DNA of 64,000 nucleotides from assembly GCA_032622095.1 (NCBI GenBank), contig CP136068.1, forward strand, positions 151,431,151 through 151,495,150, read 5' to 3'. Both the position numbers and the translations under genes were made by a program. Of the stretch, positions 10,476 to 21,828 are shown piece after piece; positions within the stretch are counted from its first letter, which is position 1; each line of letters opens with the position of its first letter. This stretch comes from Siphonodentalium dalli. Its lineage: Eukaryota; Mollusca; Scaphopoda; Gadilida; Siphonodentaliidae. The notes below the pieces were generated by a model. That model was not told the origin of the DNA. It ran no database searches and saw only the letters and a list, made by a program, of their open reading frames with translations.

Positions 10476-11130
10476 TACTTGTCAATGAGTATTTAGTATA
10501 GAAAGGTTTAAAGTCTACCTAACCTCACCATCTAAATGTGCATCAGCAATCAAGCTTTATTCAACACAATGGTGTGCTTTGGTCGAGGCAGTGTTTATAT
10601 TTTGATATATTTAAAATTGCCGGTTATAAAATATAAGATGCACAGGTTTTTTTTTATGACAAGGAATTCCCTTTGAAATAAACTATGTTTACCTAGCCGC
10701 TTTTAAAAATTTATCTTTAAACCTTACAGAGTAGAACTTCATATAAACCTAACATAACAATATAAATTTAGCCTAAGAAAAAAATAATATGTCTTCCGCT
10801 CAAGGAGCAAGTCATAGTGCTATTTTTTATGTTTTTGTGATTTAAAGAAATTATAAATTGTATATTGTTGAATTGCTCTCTCCATTTCAAATTTCATATG
10901 GAGCTGAGTTGATATGGGTACGTTCACATGATGGCAATTTTCAGGCAATTTTGGTAGAGTGCTGTTGTGCACTAGGATATAAAACTATTTATAACATGCA
11001 CAACTGATAGTAACCCGAAATTAGTCTTCAAATTTATGGCACAAATTGATCGTGTAATAACTGGTAATAACTGCTCTAATAAGCAATAAAACATATTATT
11101 AATTAGCTATAGGTTAACGCTGCCTGCATC

Positions 11131-11221
11131 ATAAGTAACAAAAAGTCGGCCAATAAGTAGAAAACGCAGCCAATAAGTAACAAAAAGTCGGCCAATAAGT
11201 AGAAAGCGCGTCCAATAAGTC
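11131..11221. repeat. 42-bp tandem repeat, 2.2 copies
   Basis: The unit starting ATAAGTAACAAAAAGTCGGC is at 11131-11172 and 11173-11214, with a third start at 11215. The copies differ at a few bases. Immediately downstream, TGACGTAAATGACGTCAT at about 11226-11243 contains two CRE-like TGACGT cores; I see no gene start beside them. Confidence 0.75.
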
Positions 11222-11569
11222 AAGGTGACGTAAATGACGTCATACGTAATTTAAGGTCGATCGGCAAAGAATATTGGGTCGACGGAAGAAAGATTGCAGT
11301 TGATTTCGGATGAATTACGGACAGTCACTGTCCATTTTGGGGGTAAATATACATGTACGTGTATGAACTACATGTATCTGTATCAATATCATTCCCATGC
11401 AGTGGAAACTGGCGGTACTGTAAAATCGCTGCAAGTTCTTCACAAAGTTCACAAGAATAAAAATTGCTGGAATAGTTGTTAATTTAATAAAACACACAAT
11501 GGTATATCTATGTTAATATATTCATCCTGTGAAACAATTATTACATTGTTGCTAATTAATCAAATACTT

Positions 11570-11657
11570 ATTAATTGGTTGTTTCGGTCTGTCGTATTAG
11601 CCTTCAGCCTCAGGTCAACACAACAGACCTCGGCCAATATGGAAACAACCAACTAAT
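11570..11657. repeat. Inverted repeat hairpin
   Basis: ATTAATTGGTTGTTTC and GGTCTGT on the left pair with ACAGACC and GAAACAACCAACTAAT on the right, loop about 30 bases. Probably a foldback element relic. Confidence 0.65.
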
Positions 11658-11870
11658 AACATATAAAATGAATCATATTCTGAAATTGCAATATTTATCA
11701 TTCGAAAGTATGTAAATATATAGCCATCTATGATGAATTTCATGAAAATTTTCCAGGCTGTTTTGCCAGCTGTGTGGACGTATCCTTAGTCAATGTGTTG
11801 TATTTTACTGAAAATAGCTCAATGAAAAAAATTACATTATACATTATACATGTTATAAAGTTGCAATAAA

Positions 11871-12028
11871 TAGGAATCTACAATAAGTCCCTCCCCAGTT
11901 TATAGCGGTATTTAAAAAACAAGTTCTGTATATTTGTTCTCGACCGAGTCTTTGGCGAGACCCAGACCTAGTTTACTGGACAAGTTTTGTAAAGTCCGCT
12001 CTAAACTGGGGACGAGTTGTAGATTCTA
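11871..12028. repeat. Inverted-repeat element, 158 bp
   Basis: TAGGAATCTACAA...CCCCAGTTTA...GCGG at 11871-11912 is answered by CCGC...TAAACTGGGG...TTGTAGATTCTA ending 12028. A short inner palindrome (TCTCGACCGAGTC / GGCGAGACC) lies in the centre. MITE-like, no clear target duplication. Confidence 0.6.
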
Positions 12029-13178
12029 TTTATTACATGATCTAAAACCTCCATCAAACATACTTAAATCAACAAATGGGACGTGAAACTAACATCGGCG
12101 ACGACAAGTAACTATGCGTTGTTTGACCGCGTAAAGAAATAGTCCCAGACAAATAAAGTCTCTTTGACATATTTAATGGCATAAATATAATGAAATAAAT
12201 TTTTAAACTCTTCATACATTAGAATATGTTGGAAAAACAAATAGTATTTTGAGACGTAGCGTACAGAATAAACCATAAGACAAAACTGGAAGTTAAAGGT
12301 CACATTTGCTCAACAATAATACATGTTGGTATACCTGGCACTATTTCCTGTTATGCAACGAACTTTGCATATAACAATTTAGGGGTCATCTCAAAACACT
12401 AATCGGTACCGATTACCATTTACCGATTGTATTCAAGCCTTTTGAATCGGAAAACAATCGTTAAGTCGGACAGTGTAATCACGTTAGTAGTGTCATGAAC
12501 GGTAAAATCGGTACCGATTCTACCAATCAATATCGAAGAGTGAACGCATTACGTCGCAGTCGGTAAGTCAATCGGTGAAATTGGTACCGATTGAAACTTT
12601 TAACGTTGGATTTTTGTTATACATAGATCTAGGGCCCAGATGATCGTGGATTCTTCATCGAAAAAAAAAATCCAATAGTCGTTTAATTTGCATTGTTTTA
12701 GGTATTAGGTATTATTAGACTAATTGGCAGTAACAATTATCCTCATCGGAAATACTTCTATTTCGTTTATAAAACTATTTCGTTTCCGATTCCGTACTTT
12801 ACATATGATTATAAAATTGTATCATTTTCACTCCACTTTCATCTCATCAAATTACACTTTAATCATCATTGATTGTCATATCATCTACCATTTTAGCATA
12901 ATCTGCATGTTCATCCAATACTCATTCAATTATTACTAATTGTTTAGCATATTAACGTATTTTATCGGCAATCTATTGTGATATTTCTTCACTGTTTATC
13001 TATTGGTTGTGCGCTTGGCTGAATCCCGTTAAGCTCCGTCCATCACATGTCACTCATGTTACACTGTCAGATTCAAACGTATTGCTGGTGTGTGTTATTG
13101 GGTCGCGTTTATATAATTCTCATGTATCGACAGATCTAATGTTAATCTCCCCAAATTAATCGCAGTAAGATTTGTTTA

Positions 13179-13515
13179 CCCTGTGCCAATGCATTCTCTT
13201 ATATATACGAGTCGACCATAGGTCGCCTCGCATATATAAGAGAATGCATTGGCCTAACAATTTTTTACAATTTTAATAATTTTTTCTTGTATTCTTTAAC
13301 AATTTTATAATTTTACCCATACAAAGCCACAGACAAACATGAGCAGACGACACTCTTCTATATGCTTCTATATATGTGTGGGGCTCCCTGCAGGGTAATG
13401 GATGTTTTTTTTATTTTATGTCCTAAAAAATGTAAGAAACATTTATTTTTAAAAAATGATAAAAAATTGTTAGTCCATTGCATTCTGTTATATAAGAGAA
13501 TGCATTGGCACAGGG
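13179..13515. mobile_element. MITE type C, CCCTGTGCC termini, with hairpin cassettes
   Basis: The outer ends are TTTACCCTGTGCCAATGC and GCATTGGCACAGGGTAAA. A full hairpin cassette (13186-13252) lies at the left end and a collapsed one (13475-13508, centre deleted) at the right. The 337-bp unit is AT-rich and without genes. Here the cassette pair forms the whole element, while in type A it is nested inside CCCTTTACCCAACA ends. Confidence 0.65.
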
Positions 13516-13854
13516 TAAAAAAATTCAAGTTGCCATTCTATTCCTATGAGAATGGGTCTCCAGACAGGCTTACAGGTTTATAGATGATTTCTCGAGGTTG
13601 GGGGTGGGGTGGCAAATCTATGTATCCACTCTACCGGGCAAGACGTCAGTAGGCCTATACAAGACCCCGCACACGTTACATTCTGTTCTTGTGGTCCCTC
13701 ATTTGTATGAGGAGCACCCCATTCATAATGGGTAAAAATATTGATCTCGTAAAATTAAATAGCTTGCATATCAAGGATTTAAAATAGTCTTGAACTGGGA
13801 AGCTAAAATATTAAAATGACAAATCACAATTGCATGGATCTACTTTATTTATCC

Positions 13855-14516
13855 CACAGTTACTGGGCATAAAGTCCCAAAAATAAGGTTTTAATTAAAT
13901 TTATAAATCGGTAGGCTATACTAATATAAGGAACTCAAGTTATGAAAGAATTGCCAAATGGCCGGACAAACATATCCCAAATACAAGCACAAAATACCGG
14001 GCATATGTTGCCTGTACCTATAAACAACATACTCAGCTACAACTCTGCACAGCGATAAAATCCTCCCAGGCGTCAAATTAATGGAGTTTAAAACATTTTT
14101 CAACATTAGCAACGAGTGACTCGTCGCCATCCATGTTTTCATATACTTATTCAATCGGTAATTGGAAAGACCAGTGTTCTGCAACAAATAGTATGTCGGA
14201 ACACATGCTCTTTTTTTTCAGAACACCTGATCCCTTCTCACAATGCTAAGAAATAAAATGGCGATATGGATGGCGACTAGCCACTTGTCGCTAATGGTGA
14301 AAAATGTTTTAAACTCCGTTAATTTGGCGTCCGGAACGATTTTATCGCTGCAGAGTTGTAGCTGAGTATGTTATTTATAGGAAACAGGTGACATATGCCC
14401 GGTATTTTGTGCTTGTATGTTTGTCCAGCTATTTGGTAAGTTCCCTTATATTATAATACCGATTTATAAATTCGATTGAAACCTTATTTTTTGGGACTTT
14501 ATGTCCAGTAACTGTG
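13855..14516. repeat. Large inverted repeat, arms about 280 and 251 bp
   Basis: The left arm 13855-14134 (from CACAGTTACTGGGCATAAAG to GTCGCCATCCAT) is the reverse complement of 14266-14516 (from ATGGATGGCGAC to TATGTCCAGTAACTGTG), with scattered substitutions and small gaps. The spacer is about 130 bases. A transcript through it would fold into a long hairpin. The 88-codon frame on the minus strand of the left arm is probably chance. Confidence 0.85.
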
Positions 14517-15231
14517 TTTATCCAGACTAAAAAGTGAGTGATTTGGCTTCACGCCCATTGGCTTAAACCACAGCTGTCAATCAAACTAAAAATGGGCGTG
14601 CGTTTGTCGCCAAGATGTAAACATGATTTGCACAACACGAATTTACCACTTTGGATCTGGGCTCGATTAATACAATGCATGCGTGACAATTACCTAACAC
14701 TTAATTAGTTAATATAAATACTTCATAACCGGAGTAATGTATTCAAACTGTAAATTTGGCATAACAGTATACTTTCTAATAGTCCTCAGTTCATTGAGCG
14801 TATATATAGGGTGTACTGTAGAGTGGGGTGAAGGAGAAGATCACTCGATCTTTTCGACCATCCCGGGCGCTTCGCGCCAACCTAGCTACCACTCTCTCTG
14901 TAGAATATCAATGACATAATATATCAATCGAAGGATTTGATATATATACGCGGTACTGGTTAAACTTATACATAAATACATAGTCATAAATCAATAAATA
15001 AACGAAATATTTTTTTTCTTATAGAGATATTACTATCATTAGCGATGTTTTTGAGCAACGTTCTGATCAGTAAATTCGGTACCGATTTTACCGATCGACG
15101 CGTTCTTCAAAAACGTCGTTATAACGTTGGAATCGGTATTTTATCGGTAGAAAGTACATTCACAGTGCGTTGTGAATCGGAAAAATCGGTGTTTTTGCCC
15201 ATTTTACTGATTTTAGTTTTGAGATGAGCCC

Positions 15232-16680
15232 TTATAGAATGGGTTTATTGAATGGAATAAGGGTAGGATCATGTAATAAAATAAACCCCACAATAAAAAG
15301 TTAAGTGATTGAAACACTCAACTGGTGTGTATCAAAGTACATGACACTGGCATTTAAAAAAAATATATTTAAGGCCAAAAAAAAAAAAGAGTTTTGATTC
15401 TCAGGCATCACCACATCGAAAAAAATGGCCTGCATTGGACTATTTTGTTACGATTTCGAAACCGCATAACATGAAAATAGGAACTGTACCACAGTAATTA
15501 GTTATGTTTTAAATATCGAATCGTTGTGTAAACACACATCCACTGTAATCCACCCTCAATTAGAAGGACTTACTGCATTTCTGGGGACTTGCTGCAATTA
15601 GTGTAACCGGGTGTAGGTGTGGGTATTCAACAAAAGACCATAGGCAACGATAACTATCAGGTATATTTTCACCACTCGCTGTCCAAACCCCCAAGTCTAT
15701 TGGTCAAACGTGTTGAATATTTTGATCTGCGGTCAGCACAAAAGATATTCGGGAACGCAAACCGGAACGCAGTAATAAGCTCAGTTTGACAATCAGTGTA
15801 TATTGGCCATATTTTTGAAGTTTTAATGTCCATCATCCATTGTGGTACATGTACAGTCTCCAATTATTCAGCGAAGATCACTTTATTAGCTCAACTTTAC
15901 TTTGTAAAGTTTGAGCTATTGCCATGGCTTAATTGGTATCCGTCGTTATATTTACTTCTTGATTACAGACGTAACTATCAGCAATAAACTGATGAAAATT
16001 ATTTCGCAATCAAGAGTCACTGCATTGAATTAATATATAAGAATCATGGTGTAAATTGTATGTTGTCAATTTGGATATAATATTTGTGAAAATACATGTA
16101 ACTACAAAATTATTATCCATTTTTATTTTATTATTTCACATCACTTTAAATTAGTATATGTAGTACACAACATCATTCTTTTATTATACCCCAACCCCTG
16201 AAGGAGGTTTGGGTCATAGGAACATAACACCTTGTAACTTGGATTTTGTTGTCCTTTGGTATGGTGATTGCACAGCTTGGGGGTGGAGGATACCCACTTA
16301 CTACTGTTTTTAACCATTCACTTTTTATACACTTTTTTGATTTAGAAATTTGAGAATTTTTTGTCCATACAAACATTTCAGCTTGACACTTGGGCAATTG
16401 ATCATCGGATTTGGTTGTGATTTGGTATGGTGATAGCCGAGCATGGTGGCGGGAATATTTTTACATACTAAAGGATTTGTCCATATATTGTTACCATAGT
16501 TACAGGCCTAGTATAGTCAATTTTTATTAAACTTTGGTATCATAGTGGACTAATTGGACTTTTATCGGTAATTCCACTGTAAAACTAATATGTTTACAAT
16601 GGTTTTGACATGTGAAATATCATTATTGGAAAGATATTACCAATAATCAAAGTCAATCTATCAAATTACCCCTATATACA
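15232..16680. other. Gene-free stretch
   Basis: No convincing coding sequence, RNA gene or mobile-element terminus. Two similar phrases at about 16235-16290 and 16400-16450 (TTGGATTTTGTTGTCCTTTGGTATGG / TTGGTTGTGATTTGGTATGG) suggest a weak ancient duplication. Confidence 0.4.
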
Positions 16681-16831
16681 CAAGCCTTGAGATAGGGTGT
16701 CTGTCATTTGCAGAATGAGGTCCCCAGAGGGTGAATTTAGTGATGCTACCCCACGTAGTGGGCTAGAGTCACCAAATTCACCCTCTGGGGACCTCATTCT
16801 GCAAATGACAGACACACTATTTCAAGGCTTG
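16681..16831. repeat. Foldback family (GCAGAATGAGGTCC), copy 1
   Basis: CAAGCCTTGAGATAGGGTGT at 16681 pairs with its complement ending at 16831. Arms of about 60 bp include TGTCTGTCATTTGCAGAATG and CCCCAGAGGGTGAATTT; the centre reads CCCCACGTAGTGGG, itself palindromic. Further copies are at 17353-17480, 17647-17765 and 53823-53950. Confidence 0.85.
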
Positions 16832-17352
16832 TATATACATATTTTCAGCTTGGAATGTTCGAGCCGTTTGGTCCCATGTAAAACAAACATTCAAACAAAC
16901 AAAATTGAGTTTTATTAGTATAGATAGATAGATACCAGGAAACTATATAAAATTTGTTTTAGGAATCGATAGACTATCTTTAAAGTGATATGGAGCACTG
17001 AGCTGTTCAGAACTGAATAACAAAGAATAGATATTAGCATAGGCTGATAACAGCTTCATGGCTATACATATAAATGAATTATGTATAGTTTGTATTGTTA
17101 ACAGAATCATTGTCGTAATGTTTCGTGTTCTTTGAAATGGTACAGTCGATGTGGTTGGAATTATCGACATCTCAGTTGATTTCTACATTCTTCCAGTGGA
17201 GATAGTGCTTCGATAATATCTCATCGGTTTTATTCACTGAAGTAGGTCCATAATGTCTTTACGATCCCTGAACATAGATTTTAGTTGTTATTGTCGCAAG
17301 CTTTGTCCACTGTTGATAGAAATGATTTTATGTTCAAGATATTTCATCAAGC

Positions 17353-17480
17353 CTGGAAATATGGTGTCTGAAATTTGCAGAATGAGGTCCACAGAAGGTG
17401 AATCTAGTGATTCCGCGATGCGAATTAGCATCACCAAACTTACCCTCTGGGAACCTCATTCTGCTTATGCCTCAAGTTCT
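17353..17480. repeat. Foldback family, copy 2 (diverged)
   Basis: GTGTCTGAAATTTGCAGAAT, then AGAAGGTGAATCTAGTGAT; the right arm has ACCCTCTGGGAACCTCATTC. It pairs less well than copy 1. Confidence 0.7.
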
Positions 17481-17646
17481 ATGAGAGACATAGGATCAGA
17501 CTGAAGTTCCCCAGTTGAAGTTGATGTTCACCCCATTAGTCACCTTGATTATTCATTTATCTTCTGCGAATTTGGGGATATAGAAACTGAACAGAAGGGA
17601 ACAAGAAACTATATATAAACAATGCTAAGTTGAGACTATATATACT

Positions 17647-17765
17647 TCCCAGAAGATGAGGCCTAAGCAGAACGAAGTCCCCAGAAGGTGAATTTGGTGA
17701 TGCTAGCCCGATAGGACTGGGACCTCATTCTGCAAATGTCAGACACACTATATTCAGGCTTTAAT
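17647..17765. repeat. Foldback family, copy 3 (diverged)
   Basis: The left arm has AAGCAGAACGAAGTCCCCAG, the right arm GGGACCTCATTCTGCAAATG and CAGACACACTATATTC. The right arm is better preserved and lacks the ACCCTCTG block, so one arm has a deletion. Confidence 0.7.
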
Positions 17766-17994
17766 TTCATTGATATATAATTCTGACTCAGTTATTAACA
17801 TCATATGGGCCTCGAAACTGAGATATTGTGTGTAGTGTGTCTCTTCCTAGCAAATTTTATATAGATTCCGCTGTTCAAAATAATAGATATGAATAGAGGA
17901 CACCTGTCTGGGAAAGCTATCAATTAATATAAATTTTATGTAGATTTTCTCCCATAAAGATACCTTCTTGAGGGACAGTTTTAGGGGCTATATT

Positions 17995-18367
17995 CAGGGG
18001 TGCCGGAAGAGGGGGGCAGAGGGGGCAGCTGACCCCCCCTGCCCTTGACCAAGGGGGGGCGAGCGGGGGCAGGACTTGCCCTTTTTCTGGAGACAGAAAA
18101 TGCTTTTTGTGTGTTTAATCTCGTGTTTTTATTGCAAAATGTGACTTTTGGTCCAAATACCACCAATTTCACAAGGAATATTATTTTTTTGTCAATTTTA
18201 TCACAAAACAGCCATAAAAACCGACAAATACCATTAAAATAGGGATTTTTGCCACTATGAATTTATGGTTATTTTCCCGAGTTTGCGGAGAAAATGCCCT
18301 TTTTTGCGGAAAAGTGCGCTTTTTGTAGGCTCTGCCCCCCTGCCCTTGGATGCTTCCGGCGCCCCTG
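17995..18367. mobile_element. hAT-type MITE with 8-bp target duplication GCTATATT
   Basis: The terminal inverted repeat CAGGGGTGCCGGAAG (17995-18009) is answered by CTTCCGGCGCCCCTG (18353-18367), one mismatch. GCTATATT stands at 17987-17994 and again at 18368-18375. The 373-bp unit is G-rich on the left and C-rich on the right (CTGCCCTTG phrases near both ends). Its ends differ from the hAT MITE at 9.46 kb, so it is a separate family. Confidence 0.9.
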
Positions 18368-18412
18368 GCTATATTAAGATCAGAAATCTCGTGAAAACGT
18401 TTGGACTCTGGA

Positions 18413-18762
18413 GGTCGCCTCGCATATATAAGAGAATGCATTGGCTTAACACATATTAAAAATGATAACATTGTCAAAAAATGTAGAAAATATTATATAA
18501 AATGTTAAAAAATGTAAGAAAAAATTATAAAAGTGTTAAAAAAGATTTTTTTTAGGCCAATGCATTCTCTTATATATGCGAGGCGACTCGCATATATAAG
18601 AGAATGCATTGGCACAGGGCATAACTGTAACCATCACAATGTGGTCAATGAACCAATTCCAATGATATCCACATTTGTATGGTGTTATTGAGACAGACCG
18701 AAGATATTTTAGGCTGTTGAAGCTTTATTTGGGCGTTTTTGGCCGTTTTGTTGGGTAAAGGG
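18413..18762. mobile_element. Truncated MITE type A
   Basis: The right end TTGTTGGGTAAAGGG followed by TTAA (18763-18766) and the body (GACAGACCGAAGATATTTTAGG, CATAACTGTAACC) match the copy at 34.9 kb. The left end is missing: the sequence begins abruptly in the middle of the first hairpin (GGTCGCCTCGC at 18413). The second hairpin (18557-18612) has lost 11 central bases. GGACTCTGG directly before the break is unrelated. Confidence 0.75.
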
Positions 18763-18769
18763 TTAAATA

Positions 18770-19892
18770 CATTGTGTAATTTAGTGTGAATCATCATGAT
18801 ACTAAGAGTGTGCAGTAAAACTGTGTGAATCATGGCAATGTCTATACTGAATTAGGAGGGAGGTCAAGTAATCAAGTTTCAAATTGGGTTTCCATGCAAA
18901 TCTCTGGAGCAAAGATAGATATATGAAGCAGTCGTCTCGGAACTAAATAGGTATGTTATTGAAGAATCATGTCATTTAGCTGGCGGCCATGGTCGGCTAG
19001 GTAAATTATTAATTATCTCTAGAAGAAAAAAAAAAATTATGGAATTACAATGCTTTTTAAAATCAATGTAAAATTCAAAACTAAAAACGAAATACTTATT
19101 GAATATTATCCAGACCCATCCACTATGGTTGTCTTCAATACTGGATTAGATCACATCCAGAAATATTTGGCACTGTAAATTTCGCTCTGGAGATTTGCAT
19201 GGAATTCCATATTCAAAATTGATCACATAACCTTGCCCTTAACATGAAACCATTGATACCTTTGATTTTTATATTTATTACCTATCGCATATGCAAGTTG
19301 GGTTGTCATCTTGAATAACTTGGGTTTTATTATTATATTTTACATATTAGTTGATATATAAAATATATCATTTATATATATAAATTGGTTTCAAACCTTT
19401 TCGATGTCCAGTGTGCCGATATAGGGTTGGCACAGTATGGTGACTCAGACACGGCAAGCAAAGAGTAAAATGGTCACAAGTGAGATGTAAAATCTTGTCT
19501 GGATCATCGTCATGACTTCTTCATTTTTTTATTTTTATTAAGCTGACGAAATTGGTCTAAATGAAATTAATAGACTTAAATCACATGTGAATTCTTCGTA
19601 AGTTGTTAAGAAGTTACTTTCATTTTTATCACGATGCTTCATTTCCAATTCCGCGTTTTTTGCAATCTCCACACGGTTGCTAACCGGAAGTCACGTGACA
19701 ATTTCTCCAAAATCTATACCCGCGATCTTGAAAAATCACTGATGGATATAGAAAAAATATATGACGTCATTCACCTGCCTTAGGTATAAGCACCCCTGGT
19801 GGGTGCTATTAGTAAATTTAAGTTAAGCAAACCAGAACCCTATTAACGTTTATATGTCACCTTGTCTTTTGTTGCATTTTTGTTAGTTGATT
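18770..19892. other. Gene-free stretch
   Basis: AT-rich with no convincing coding sequence, repeat terminus or RNA gene. Confidence 0.4.
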
Positions 19893-20369
19893 CCCTTACC
19901 GAACATAATCGCTTATTAAGCGTTTTCTTAGCGTTTCCTTAGCGTTTGGGGCAATTTGTTAGCGTTTGAACGTTATGAGAAGACATTTCTTAGCGTTCGA
20001 ACGCTAAGAAAACGCTTCTGTTAGCGTTTGAACGTTAAGCATCGATGATCCTTAGCGATTTTTTTTATTCCTTAGCGTTTAGAAAGTTAAACGCTAAGAA
20101 AAACGTTAATATATTTGCGATTTTCTTATTCCATAGCGTTTAGAAAGTTAAACGCTAAGAAAAACGCTAACATCTCTTCTCTGTTATTATAAGCATTGAT
20201 AGATCTGAACGTTTCTTTGTATTCCTTAGCGATTTTCAGCCTTTCATAAACGCTAGTAAATGGTTCTTAGTGTTTCTTGCATGACCGTGCATTTGAGGCT
20301 ACCATTATCAATTCAGAAATAAACTAAGTCGAGTTCAGGTAAATTTTATGGAAAAATTTATCAAAACTT

Positions 20370-20940
20370 CATATCTCCTATATATGTGACTTGTTTTTGA
20401 CAATCTACATACGAGAATGACCAGAATTCTTTACACTAGAAAATGATGTAGAATTCTGAAAATATTTTTTTAAATACATTTTTAATAGGTTCATGTACTG
20501 GTAGTTTGCCTTGGAAATAATTTGAATACTCCAGACATGTACATTTAACTGAACAAGCGATAATATTTGACAATTCTGGCAGGTATGACATATGTACCTG
20601 TACCTGTACATGTACTACTGTCTACTAGTAATATCTTCCAACAACAAGTACCTGGTAATTTGTTTCTTTTTGTTTTCATATCTCCTATATATGTGACTAA
20701 TGTTTTTGACAATTTAATCTACCTATGAGAATGGCCAGAATTAGTTAAACTGAACAATGATGCAGAATTCAAAAAATATTTTTTTTACAATACATATATT
20801 GAGTACATTTTGTTGTCTTGGAAATACTTTGAAAACTCCACACATTTAACTGAACAAGAGATAAATATTTGACATGTCTGGCAGGTTTTACATGTACATT
20901 GTACCATACATGTACCACTGTATACCCTTTCTTTAAAAAA
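20370..20940. repeat. Diverged tandem duplication, 307-bp period
   Basis: CATATCTCCTATATATGTGA at 20370 recurs at 20677. The two units share TTTTTGACAAT, GAGAATG-CCAGAATT, ATGATG-AGAATTC, TTAACTGAACAAG and TCTGGCAGGT in order, with many differences. Confidence 0.75.
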
Positions 20941-21828
20941 AATCACTAAATAAGTGTAATATATGTTTATGGGATTTTTTTCAAACACTAATATTTAATG
21001 TATAGTGCACAGAATACAGAGAATTTTGTTTCTTTCATGCAAGCCAGTGCAAGCAGAGAATCTCTTGTAATTAAACTAATTAAGTCCATGTTCAACAACT
21101 ATTTCAAGGAAAAAGTGGGGGGGGGGGTAAATCTATTGTTGTAAGAAATATTGGCTCATCTGTGCTTTATACATTATCAAAAGAAGTGATTTTATGAACA
21201 TTATTAATTATAATTTTATTTTTATATATAAAATAATAATTACATGTATATTTAAAGTCAGACAGACCAGTCAATATGAGTTTCTATCACTTGAAAATAT
21301 TTTTCTTTAATTATTCTCTCTGAATAGGGACAGAAAATGCGGCTATTTTAGATACATTTAAAATTGTATAATTAATATGAATTGAAACTACCCCAATTCT
21401 AAATTAAAGTGAGAGAATATTTGCTTAACTAATTCAAGTAATGAATTTGTCTCACTGTACTTGCTATAGTTCTCTGCATCCCCTAAAATATTCTAAGAAC
21501 CAGATAATGCCTATACATAAAATTAAATCACTGCCTTATGCAATCATTGAGTCTGCATGACAATCCCCTGGGGGCAATTTAAAGTTGTTAAGTTGGGAGA
21601 ACTGGCCCATAAGCTTGGAATTTGATACTTCTTAAACTATGTAACAGATGTGTGGCCCAGTGTTGACTCTTTATGTTTTGGCCAGTTTGTCTCTCACTGA
21701 TGAATGATGTACATGTTTATGCAGCTTTATACTCAGATTTTGTTCTAAAAAGCAATGTGAAAAGAGATCATTTTTCTGTGTTTTTGATGGATTAATTTAT
21801 GAAGTCTCACAGAATCAACAGCACCTGA

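Larger units (their letters stand above)
12382..15231. mobile_element. 2.85-kb inverted-repeat element with TCGGTACCGA arrays
   Basis: The left end GGGGTCATCTCAAAAC (12382-12397) matches the complement of the right end GTTTTGAGATGAGCCC (15216-15231) with one mismatch. Subterminal regions at both ends carry many copies of AATCGGTA, TACCGATT and the palindrome ATCGGTACCGAT (12400, 12509 and 12575 areas on the left, 15077-15200 on the right). A 3-bp TTA is present on both sides and may be the target duplication. No transposase frame is visible; the inside holds a MITE (13179-13515) and a large palindrome (13855-14516). A nonautonomous DNA transposon is the best reading; the superfamily is unassigned. 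Confidence 0.6.

Noticed and set aside
13921-14187. 88-codon minus-strand frame
   Set aside because: It lies in one arm of the large palindrome; the other arm does not keep the frame.
19915-20255. TTAGCG repeats as degenerate telomere repeat
   Set aside because: The motif is irregularly spaced, appears in both orientations and sits inside inverted ends, unlike TTAGGG arrays.
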